Origin: Mytilus trossulus
Taxonomy: Eukaryota; Mollusca; Bivalvia; Mytilida; Mytilidae
NCBI RefSeq assembly: GCF_036588685.1
Contig: NC_086386.1
Coordinates: 546,710 to 610,709, forward strand
Direction: 5' to 3'
Length of the DNA: 64,000 nucleotides
The notes under the pieces are model-generated. The model saw nothing but the letters and a program-made list of their open reading frames with translations. It was not told the origin of the DNA and did no database searches. Shown here one piece after another: positions 41,231 to 51,600 of this stretch; positions within the stretch are counted from its first letter, which is position 1, and every line of letters begins with the position of its first letter. The translations under genes were made by a program, and so were the position numbers.

Positions 41231-41976
41231 GCATGTAAATTCGGGCTGCTAATAAATAGAAAAACCGGTTAATGACCCACGAATACTTCCCCTGGTTTTG
41301 CGGTCCAGCGACATGACCGTATGGGGTGGAAAAATTAATCTTAAAGTTAAGAGAGCCACTTAATTGTAAGGGGGAGTATATACACGGGTCACCGGAATGG
41401 TATCGCCCTTGGCACGCAGGTAACGGAAGCTTTAAGTCTTGACCCGATGGGTTAGGCCGTGTCAGACATAAGCAGGCGAATGCATTATTCCCCGATAATT
41501 TCCCTTGATTCGTGTCGGGCGTACCGGACATAAGCGGGACTTAATATTTTTTTGGTTTTCCCATGCCTTACCCGATGGTTAAGGTTTTGCCCGTGACTTG
41601 CCCGATAGTTCTTTTGGACAGCAGTGCGGGGCCACTAAGCTGTCCGTCAACCCCCGTTGAAAAGATGGGGTGGCAAAAAAAAACTACCAGCTTGACAACG
41701 GGTAAAAATAACAGTATAAAAATATAAAAATAAAAGTCACCCTCTTGGGCATAAAAAAGATTAAAAGAAAAACGTCACTTTTAGCATTAGGCCATTCTTC
41801 TTCTGGTTCACATCCCGTCTGCCTCACCAAATAAAATTCATGGCTTACGCACAAGATGGAGGATACGCTCCGCTATCTTTGTTGCCCCGTAGTTATCAAG
41901 TCAACTAGAGAAAGGGGGCGGTTCGGATTTCAGCTTTCATTTGATGTCCGCAGTTGACACTTTTAGATCCCGATTG
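41231..41976. other. Trailer between the two modules
   Basis: It holds the 3' end homologous to 32190-32640 and 33495-33560 of the left module, including CTCACCAAATAAAAT at 41824, which matches 33496. No intact ORF. Confidence 0.5.
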
Positions 41977-43417
41977 TCACGGTGTTCGCTGATGTAGCTC
42001 TGAAAGCAGCGCTGCATCGTCGTCAAGGTTCGTGCGAAAGGCGTAGAGTCTGAATCTGCAATGATGCCGGCCACGGTGACTGTAGGAGGTTTGGGCTGAG
42101 CGGAGGACTTCTTGGACTAACGGGACGGCGTGCAGATCCATCCCGTCGTGAGCGCTAACAGACCGACCCTCCAGTTCTCCCGCCAGTGCTTCGGCGTCCT
42201 CCTCATCTTCATCGATGTCACTAGGATCGTCTTCATCCCCATCAATGTGTTCTTCCTCCGTCGTCCCTACCTTGACAGCTGTTTTATTCAATACCGAGGA
42301 CCATACACCATTAATAATGATGTTGCCTGCCCGTGAGGACTTAAACGTACCCTGACCCATGTCATACCAACGGTCTGCAACCGCGGGTGAATGAGCCATG
42401 TGGGCGGCAAGGACATCCTGTGACTTAGACTGGGTGGTGGATCTATGGATCGTGACGATCAACTTCCGCAGCCTGGTTGTGGTAAACCGTGGCAGTTTCA
42501 CGTTAATCTCGCGACCATATATTTGCCAGCACTTATTCATGGCGTCAACGATTTGGCTACTTGTTAACTGTGTGCCCGTGGTTCCGAGGAACACATTCCT
42601 CGTAACGACACCCTTTTTGAGCACTATCGGCCTGAAGTGTTTAATGAAATGTTTTATATACCGATAGATTAGGCCCGGGAAGTTGATGTTACAAGGTTTA
42701 GTGATTACCTTATGTCGTCGAACCCGGACGATGTAATCAATTCCTACTTGTGTGGCTTCTTGCCACTCCTGCATGGTCAAGTTCGGGAACTCGCCGTCCG
42801 TCTTACCGTTCATGATTTCCAATAGCATGAGAATGTGGCCGCGGACTAGAGTGTATGCCTCCACAGATGTATCCAAGGGCGTAGCCGCTAATAGTATCTC
42901 ATTTAGTCTTACAGCTAAAACGGATGTAGTGTAGCCCGACTTGCACTCCATCAAGGAGCTGCGATTGGTCAATGCGGCGCATGGCTTGCTCCCTGGTCTT
43001 ATCCATGTTATACGTAGTATAGACACGGTTAACATGCTGAGTGAGCGTAGCCCAGGAATGTAGGTCCGGTACGATGGATAGGACCCGGTCTTTCCTCCCG
43101 TGTATAAACTCACAGAAGCGTTTCAGTGCCAGCACGTAGTTAGACCTGGTACCAGCCCCTAGAGGCTTCTCACGTCTTACCATCGTGCCCGACGAACTGT
43201 GCTCGTATGTGGCAACCTGCTATAGAATGCCGTCTTTATTCCCACATCTCTGCAGATCACGTAACGACCCATAAGTGAAGGCACTCGGATTAACGAAGGA
43301 CACGATAAATTTGACCTTTTGTAGCAAGGCCTTCACGATGCACGCCTTGTACACGTAGCCACCTCTACTGGACAGGAAAGCTTCAAAGCCTGTCATGACC
43401 GAATTGTATAAATCCAT
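41977..43417 (-). pseudogene. Tyrosine recombinase, right copy (Crypton-like)
   Basis: Same order as the left copy: M-D-L-Y-N-S-V-M-T-G-F-E-A-F from 43417, stop near 43220, re-entry at about 43183, frame change near 42945, then an undisturbed catalytic and acidic C-terminal run. Here H-M-A-H-S-P-A-V-A-D-R-W-Y-D-M is intact, but box I reads N-G-K-T-D-G-E-F where the left copy has N-G-K-R-A-G-D-F. The expected catalytic Arg is lost. The two copies are thus damaged at different points. Confidence 0.75.
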
Positions 43418-43811
43418 CGACCGTCTGCTGGCGTGATAATTCCGCTGCGACCAGGCGATCTTTAATTAATAGTGGATCGGTCATTTTGTGTACGGTTTTC
43501 AATTGCCGCTTAAGTCTAGTGTGACATTGTTTGCAGTAAGGGCATTTAAGAGCCTTTTTATTAGCAGGTCCGGCGGTCATTTGCTTCCACTGAATTAGGG
43601 GTACGTCGATCTCTTCATTGCAGCGTTGATGGGCACGCTGCAAATGGCGCCGCATATGGCCGGACTTCTCCTGATTACACAGATGGCACCTCCGCACCGC
43701 CTGATCTTCCACTTTGTGAGTACTATCTCTTGCTTTGCCAGCAGTACTTCGTCCCATTTCGACAGCCCATTCATTTTTTGTCTGTGTTTTAGCCATTACC
43801 GCAGCGGGCAA
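43383..43811 (-). CDS. Two-C2H2 zinc-finger ORF of right recombinase module
   Basis: Fingers are C-H-L-C-N-Q...H-M-R-R-H-L-Q-R-A-H and C-P-Y-C-K-Q...L-K-R-Q-L-K-T-V-H. In the second, the first finger-type His is Gln, so it is probably impaired. The ORF runs 142 residues without break and overlaps the recombinase start by 35 bases in the +1 frame, the same relation as in the left copy. Confidence 0.7.
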   Translation of the reverse strand: MPAAVMAKTQTKNEWAVEMGRSTAGKARDSTHKVEDQAVRRCHLCNQEKSGHMRRHLQRAHQRCNEEIDVPLIQWKQMTAGPANKKALKCPYCKQCHTRLKRQLKTVHKMTDPLLIKDRLVAAELSRQQTVDGFIQFGHDRL

Positions 43812-43829
43812 AGCTAGAGAGGCAGTTTG

Positions 43830-44267
43830 CGTAATCTACGCTGGCTTCAGGGGAGGACGTTCCATCGGCCTGTGCATCCTGATCAACTGATCGTTGTTCT
43901 TGTGTTGTCAGGCACAGGGGCATACTCATACGAGCGGCCCCGTCACCAAAAAAACCGGGCCACACTCAGACTTTTGTCGACTGTCTTGACATCTTTCCCG
44001 TTCCTGCCATCATCTTTCCCTTTACTAGTTTCCGCTGTGGATGCTGCAATGAATAGAGACTGTCTAACAGCCCGTGAGCCCGATTTTGAATACGTGGCTG
44101 CTCGTGTATCTGTAGTTTGCACCTTTACCGGCAGGACGGCCTTTGCAGTGACCACTAGCTCCGGTGAACAACAGGGCCGGAAGGAACTCTCGATGCGGAA
44201 TTGGAGACGGACTTAGGTGGAGAGTCGAACCTCGTCACCACCCGATCAAGCGTCGCTACTTCCAGGT
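43830..44267. other. Decayed link between Lys/Ala-rich and zinc-finger ORFs, right module
   Basis: It has one acidic-repeat unit (CTTCAGGGGAGGACG...TGTGCATCCTGA near 43845-43882) and the frameshifted end of the Lys/Ala-rich ORF. No intact gene. Confidence 0.5.
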
Positions 44268-45212
44268 CTACATCCACACATTGGTGCATTTGATCCAAGG
44301 GACTCGTGCACTCTTTGACTCCCGCCGGGGAAGAAGTAAAGCAATTTCTGCTTCAGTCGGGTAGTGATTAAAATGATCAAGAACCCAGGCTGCGACAAGC
44401 TTAGCCTTCTTGGAGGCGGGCTCCAAAGTTTCCGACGTTGCCTCCTCAGCTCCAGGGGTTACCTCAGCCTTCGTGACTACCTTTGTCACCGTCTCGGCAT
44501 TGGCCTGTCTCGCGACATCGGATGCCTTTCCAACTTCGGCTCCCCCCTCAGCCGGCAAACGCTTGGCTAGCTTTCTCACCCTCTTCTCGCGCTTTAGACT
44601 CTTTGTCTCCCGACCGAGGGACATGACCTTGTCAGCAGTAGCCGCATCATTAGCCTCACCCTCGTCCGAGGCGACAAGCTTAGCCTTCTTGCACGGTGCC
44701 TCCACTTTAATAGACTCGACGACTACCGCCGAGTCGGCTTTAGGGTTTACCTTAGCCTTCTTGGAAACCTTTGTCACCTTCTTGGCCTTGGCCTGTCCAA
44801 CTTTGGCCTCCCCCTCAGCAAGCAACCGCTTGGCTAGCTTTCTCGCATTCTTCAATTCCTTTTTGAGTCTTTTCCTCACCCAACTGAGGGACTTGGCCTC
44901 GTCGGCAGTAGCCGCATCATTAGCCTCATCCTTGTGAGCTACACCTTTCTCACCTTGGCAATCGGACGGAGCCGTTGCGATGACGGCAGCGGGCTCGAGT
45001 GCTATTTTGCTTGCCACCCGCTGCACCACTGTTTCTGTCTTTTTCAGCCACGAGGCGATACCAGCTGACATACGCTCTAAGATAATTTGCAGGCCTAGAA
45101 TGTGCTCTTCGCTGTGCTTGTCATATCTGCTGGGAGTATGGAAGACGCAGTGCGACTCATTCTGCGGTCTGCTGCCGCTCTCTATGGCGGGTATTTTTCT
45201 CTTGGAGGCCAT
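44268..45212 (-). CDS. Lys/Ala-rich nuclear-type ORF, right module
   Basis: ATG at 45212 (M-A-S-K-R-K-I-P-A-I-E-S-G-S-R-P-Q) follows ACACAG|CAGCCC. It shares the E-S-H-C-V-F-H-T-P-S-R-Y block with the left copies and has two K/A-rich blocks. The C-terminal end is frameshifted: the sequence matching V-D-V-D-x-E-V of the left copy lies in another frame near 44230. Open codons continue upstream to 45395, but the homology starts at this ATG. Confidence 0.5.
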   Translation of the reverse strand: MASKRKIPAIESGSRPQNESHCVFHTPSRYDKHSEEHILGLQIILERMSAGIASWLKKTETVVQRVASKIALEPAAVIATAPSDCQGEKGVAHKDEANDAATADEAKSLSWVRKRLKKELKNARKLAKRLLAEGEAKVGQAKAKKVTKVSKKAKVNPKADSAVVVESIKVEAPCKKAKLVASDEGEANDAATADKVMSLGRETKSLKREKRVRKLAKRLPAEGGAEVGKASDVARQANAETVTKVVTKAEVTPGAEEATSETLEPASKKAKLVAAWVLDHFNHYPTEAEIALLLPRRESKSARVPWIKCTNVWM

Positions 45213-45276
45213 ACATGTATTCTCGGGCTGCTGTGTACACCCGCTAAAATCGTTGGAGGAACAGTGACCGATGTCG

Positions 45277-45600
45277 TCACAATATTGGTTCCTCGTATAG
45301 CGCACCTGGCCTTTGATCTTTACGAGCGTGCAATACAAGGTGGTCTGGCCGACCTTGTTGGTATCCTCTTGCGACTCGAAAGAGAACTGGGTCAAAATCT
45401 TTAATTGTTTTTACATAGGCGGTAATGGTAACGTTTTTTTCAGGTAGCTCAGTCCATGTCGTTAACTTGGATATGTATGATAGCTTGTTTCGAAGCTGTG
45501 ACATTTTCACATATGTGGTTAAATTTTCGGGGTACGAAGTGAGATTACTTTTTCCGTAAATTAGCAAACCCCGAACATCCTGTTGTGATGCGGCTCCTTG
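45277..45600 (-). CDS. Exon-like frame at array edge, unit 1
   Basis: In unit 1 the minus frame runs S-Q-Q-D-V-R-G-L-L-I-Y-G-K-S-N-L-T through W-T-E-L-P-E-K-N-V-T-I-T-A-Y-V-K and across the array edge at 45389. Units 2-9 have T6CCGG instead of T7CAGG here (plus strand), which shifts the frame and stops it after a few codons. No clear acceptor precedes it. The hydrophobic-polar pattern could be an OB-like strand region, but that is a guess. Coding is unproven. Confidence 0.3.
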   Translation of the reverse strand, partial: QGAASQQDVRGLLIYGKSNLTSYPENLTTYVKMSQLRNKLSYISKLTTWTELPEKNVTITAYVKTIKDFDPVLFRVARGYQQGRPDHLVLHARKDQRPGALYEEPIL

Positions 45601-48600
45601 TGGTAAAATATCCCCTTTTTAACACAATAAGTTCTTTGAAAATTTAATACTTTGAACACATTCAATAGCTCCATAGTTTTTACACATTTATTCTATGTTC
45701 CTCTACTTTCCTAATCACCACAAATAATTAAGTTCAGTCATTTGCTAAAAATAGAAACATGTCTAATATCACTACACAGAGATTTTTTCTTTACACGTGA
45801 CTTTTGAGTTCCTCATTTCAAGGCGCATTAGGGATGTTGTCCCATATTGTAATCCATACTTCTGATTTTTTCAAATATTTGTATGTGATCTTCATCGGTA
45901 TTATATTCTGAATAAATCTTTGTATTTTTGTCCATTTCTGAAAAGAAATAAAGTTGTTTTAGCACTATAAGGCAATGACACTTTCGTCGCTATATTCATT
46001 TATTTTGAATACAATGAGTATGTATAAGTAATTTCTTCCAGATTACCTCCACTAGTCAAATCAAGGACAAAACTTCTGATTATAACCTTTAATTACAATA
46101 CACAGACCCTGATAAAGCATTCTATAAAATTTTCTTGTGTCTTAAGGTGCATTTTGACAGAGTAATTATGCAAAACTGAAGGTTTTATAAAAACAAAACC
46201 ACCAAAATAATTATTCTTACTAGTGGTAATCTTGTATTTAATACTGTTGAAACCGCTCTAAACTACTGGGAAAGTCATCCATATCATATAATTAGAGTGC
46301 AATATAGTGCAAATTTTCAAAACTTGTCCTTTCACATAATTCCATTTGAGAAAAAATGTTTTTTACATGTTTTTCAGTGAAAACCTTTTATCAGTGAAAA
46401 ATCCACATGAGGTCTTAACGGAAACTATGTGACATCACATGTATTATGGCGTCATTAAATAACGACAGATCAAAATAGCGCTAAATATAGTTTGCAGTGT
46501 TACGTGAGAAACAGTTGCCGCAAGATTTAACTCGAAATATTGAGTCCAAACGATCTGTAACTAAGCCTTTTCATTTAATACCAAGACCATAGCAACAGTT
46601 TTCATATTAGCATATTTTTAACATTCCGACTGTAATTTCAATTGCATAAATACCAGAAATAAACAATTAGAGCTTGATTAATAAATCAAAATGCTTACCA
46701 GTTATTCAGGACTTTTTAAAACCTCTAGTTTGCCATCTCAGGTTGAAAAATAATGATATGTCTGGAACTGAAATAAGACCAAAAAAAATACTCAGGCTGT
46801 GTTATCATTTGATTTAAATACATAAGTATTATTGAGAGAGAAAAATCTATTCTTGAAAGTTTAATCACAAAGAAAGACAAAAGCTTCTCCCTTGTGGCTT
46901 AGCCACCTTCATTTAAACCTTTTGTATTAGAACCATGGGTAGTAGCTAACTAGCGTAATAGTTGAATAGGTGCAGAAATATTGTTTTCAAGAAGGTTTGA
47001 CCCTCCCCCTTTTTCACTGAGAAATGACAATATCCTTTGTTTTGCTCATGTGCATTAAAATAATAATTCATGATTTTCTAAAAACATGTAACTGTTTTTG
47101 TCTGTGTTTTTGTGCATATGATATCTACTGACCAGGGGTCAAATCATTGGATAAAGGCACATGCGATATTGAATCTCACATTACTCGTATGAAGTGTGTT
47201 ATCTCCCTTGATTATCAGGTATTCCTGTAGACCAGAGTGATATTACATAACAAAGACTATATTGTGTCATGTTTACTTACAATTTAATAATATTTAAAAG
47301 TTATTTCTTTCCTTTTCAATGTAGTAAACACATTCCTTTCGGATCTCTCGGAAGTAAACAAATTTATGATTGTGCCTAAAACAAGTGTTCAGCCCCGTGC
47401 TAGTAATGCATTTTAAAAGTGAAAATTTTCTTGAGTTTTTGCTGATCTTTATCAATAACATTTATCTTAAACAATTTATAATATCTAGGTATAAATAAAA
47501 AACTACGTACCATCATTTTCGGTGGTGTACAAGGTGAAATCATCCATAAATCAGTCTGACAACCTCTGGAATGGAGCTTCTAATTTGGGTCAAAATCTTT
47601 AATTGTTTTTACATAGGCGGTAATGGTAACGTTTTTTCCGGTAGCTCAGTCCATGTCGTTAACTTGGATATGTATGATAGCTTGTTTCGAAGCTGTGACA
47701 TTTTCACATAATTATGTGGTTAAATTTTCGGGGTACGAAGTGAGATTACTTTTTCCGTAAATTAGCAAACCCCGAACATCCTGTTGTGATGCGGCTCCTT
47801 GTGGTAAAATATCCCCTTTTTAACACAATAAGTTCTTTGAAAATTTAATACTTTGAACACATTCAATAGCTCCATAGTTTTTACACATTTATTCTATGTT
47901 CCTCTACTTTCCTAATCACCACAAATAATTAAGTTCAGTCATTTGCTAAAAATAGAAACATGTCTAATATCACTACACAGAGATTTTTTCTTTACACGTG
48001 ACTTTTGAGTTCCTCATTTCAAGGCGCATTAGGGATGTTGTCCCATATTGTAATCCATACTTCTGATTTTTTCAAATATTTGTATGTGATCTTCATCGGT
48101 ATTATATTCTGAATAAATCTTTGTATTTTTGTCCATTTCTGAAAAGAAATAAAGTTGTTTTAGCACTATAAGGCAATGACACTTTCGTCGCTATATTCAT
48201 TTATTTTGAATACAATGAGTATGTATAAGTAATTTCTTCCAGATTACCTCCACTAGTCAAATCAAGGACAAAACTTCTGATTATAACCTTTAATTACAAT
48301 ACACAGACCCTGATAAAGCATTCTATAAAATTTTCTTGTGTCTTAAGGTGCATTTTGACAGAGTAATTATGCAAAACTGAAGGTTTTATAAAAACAAAAC
48401 CACCAAAATAATTATTCTTACTAGTGGTAATCTTGTATTTAATACTGTTGAAACCGCTCTAAACTACTGGGAAAGTCATCCATATCATATAATTAGAGTG
48501 CAATATAGTGCAAATTTTCAAAACTTGTCCTTTCACATAATTCCGTTTGAGAAAAAATGTTTTTTACATGTTTTTCAGTGAAAACCTTTTATCAGTGAGA

Positions 48601-51600
48601 AATCCACATGAGGTCTTAACGGAAACTATGTGACATCACATGTATTATGGCGTCATTAAATAACGACAGATCAAAATAGCGCTAAATATAGTTTGCAGTG
48701 TTACGTGAGAAACAGTTGCCGCAAGATTTAACTCGAAATATTGAGTCCAAACGATCTGTAACTAAGCCTTTTCATTTAATACCAAGACCATAGCAACAGT
48801 TTTCATATTAGCATATTTTTAACATTCCGACTGTAATTTCAATTGCATAAATACCAGAAATAAACAATTAGAGCTTGATTAATAAATCAAAATGCTTACC
48901 AGTTATTCAGGACTTTTTAAAACCTCTAGTTTGCCATCTCAGGTTGAAAAATAATGATATGTCTGGAACTGAAATAAGACCAAAAAAAATACTCAGGCTG
49001 TGTTATCATTTGATTTAAATACATAAGTATTATTGAGAGAGAAAAATCTATTCTTGAAAGTTTAATCACAAAGAAAGACAAAAGCTTCTCCCTTGTGGCT
49101 TAGCCACCTTCATTTAAACCTTTTGTATTAGAACCATGGGTAGTAGCTAACTAGCGTAATAGTTGAATAGGTGCAGAAATATTGTTTTCAAGAAGGTTTG
49201 ACCCTCCCCCTTTTTCACTGAGAAATGACAATATCCTTTGTTTTGCTCATGTGCATTAAAATAATAATTCATGATTTTCTAAAAACATGTAACTGTTTTT
49301 GTCTGTGTTTTTGTGCATATGATATCTACTGACCAGGGGTCAAATCATTGGATAAAGGCACATGCGATATTGAATCTCACATTACTCGTATGAAGTGTGT
49401 TATCTCCCTTGATTATCAGGTATTCCTGTAGACCAGAGTGATATTACATAACAAAGACTATATTGTGTCATGTTTACTTACAATTTAATAATATTTAAAA
49501 GTTATTTCTTTCCTTTTCAATGTAGTAAACACATTCCTTTCGGATCTCTCGGAAGTAAACAAATTTATGATTGTGCCTAAAACAAGTGTTCAGCCCCGTG
49601 CTAGTAATGCATTTTAAAAGTGAAAATTTTCTTGAGTTTTTGCTGATCTTTATCAATAACATTTATCTTAAACAATTTATAATATCTAGGTATAAATAAA
49701 AAAACTACGTACCATCATTTTCGGTGGTGTACAAGGTGAAATCATCCATAAATCAGTCTGACAACCTCTGGAATGGAGCTTCTAATTTGGGTCAAAATCT
49801 TTAATTGTTTTTACATAGGCGGTAATGGTAACGTTTTTTCCGGTAGCTCAGTCCATGTCGTTAACTTGGATATGTATGATAGCTTGTTTCGAAGCTGTGA
49901 CATTTTCACATATGTGGTTAAATTTTCGGGGTACGAAGTGAGATTACTTTTTCCGTAAATTAGCAAACCCCGAACATCCTGTTGTGATGCGGCTCCTTGT
50001 GGTAAAATATCCCCTTTTTAACACAATAAGTTCTTTGAAAATTTAATACTTTGAACACATTCAATAGCTCCATAGTTTTTACACATTTATTCTATGTTCC
50101 TCTACTTTCCTAATCACCACAAATAATTAAGTTCAGTCATTTGCTAAAAATAGAAACATGTCTAATATCACTACACAGAGATTTTTTCTTTACACGTGAC
50201 TTTTGAGTTCCTCATTTCAAGGCGCATTAGGGATGTTGTCCCATATTGTAATCCATACTTCTGATTTTTTCAAATATTTGTATGTGATCTTCATCGGTAT
50301 TATATTCTGAATAAATCTTTGTATTTTTGTCCATTTCTGAAAAGAAATAAAGTTGTTTTAGCACTATAAGGCAATGACACTTTCGTCGCTATATTCATTT
50401 ATTTTGAATACAATGAGTATGTATAAGTAATTTCTTCCAGATTACCTCCACTAGTCAAATCAAGGACAAAACTTCTGATTATAACCTTTAATTACAATAC
50501 ACAGACCCTGATAAAGCATTCTATAAAATTTTCTTGTGTCTTAAGGTGCATTTTGACAGAGTAATTATGCAAAACTGAAGGTTTTATAAAAACAAAACCA
50601 CCAAAATAATTATTCTTACTAGTGGTAATCTTGTATTTAATACTGTTGAAACCGCTCTAAACTACTGGGAAAGTCATCCATATCATATAATTAGAGTGCA
50701 ATATAGTGCAAATTTTCAAAACTTGTCCTTTCACATAATTCCATTTGAGAAAAAATGTTTTTTACATGTTTTTCAGTGAAAACCTTTTATCAGTGAGAAA
50801 TCCACATGAGGTCTTAACGGAAACTATGTGACATCACATGTATTATGGCGTCATTAAATAACGACAGATCAAAATAGCGCTAAATATAGTTTGCAGTGTT
50901 ACGTGAGAAACAGTTGCCGCAAGATTTAACTCGAAATATTGAGTCCAAACGATCTGTAACTAAGCCTTTTCATTTAATACCAAGACCATAGCAACAGTTT
51001 TCATATTAGCATATTTTTAACATTCCGACTGTAATTTCAATTGCATAAATACCAGAAATAAACAATTAGAGCTTGATTAATAAATCAAAATGCTTACCAG
51101 TTATTCAGGACTTTTTAAAACCTCTAGTTTGCCATCTCAGGTTGAAAAATAATGATATGTCTGGAACTGAAATAAGACCAAAAAAAATACTCAGGCTGTG
51201 TTATCATTTGATTTAAATACATAAGTATTATTGAGAGAGAAAAATCTATTCTTGAAAGTTTAATCACAAAGAAAGACAAAAGCTTCTCCCTTGTGGCTTA
51301 GCCACCTTCATTTAAACCTTTTGTATTAGAACCATGGGTAGTAGCTAACTAGCGTAATAGTTGAATAGGTGCAGAAATATTGTTTTCAAGAAGGTTTGAC
51401 CCTCCCCCTTTTTCACTGAGAAATGACAATATCCTTTGTTTTGCTCATGTGCATTAAAATAATAATTCATGATTTTCTAAAAACATGTAACTGTTTTTGT
51501 CTGTGTTTTTGTGCATATGATATCTACTGACCAGGGGTCAAATCATTGGATAAAGGCACATGCGATATTGAATCTCACATTACTCGTATGAAGTGTGTTA

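Larger units (their letters stand above)
31200..45388 (-). other. GC-richer block with two tyrosine-recombinase modules
   Basis: Base composition changes near 31200 and again abruptly at 45389. The block holds two homologous minus-strand gene sets. The left one comprises 36456-41230 (Lys/Ala-rich ORF, amplified), 36133-36325, 35660-36034, 33509-35618 and a trailer at 32190-32640. The right one comprises 44268-45212, 41977-43811 and a trailer at 41400-41810. The trailers share long stretches such as CCCATGCCTTACCCGATGG and GATAGTTCTTTTGGACAGCA. No terminal repeats or target duplications were found, so whether it is a mobile element is open. Confidence 0.6.

Noticed and set aside
40794-41252. 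Long plus-strand frames opposite the Lys/Ala-rich ORF copies
   Set aside because: They mirror the Ala/Lys codon bias of the minus ORF and shift with every copy; shadows.
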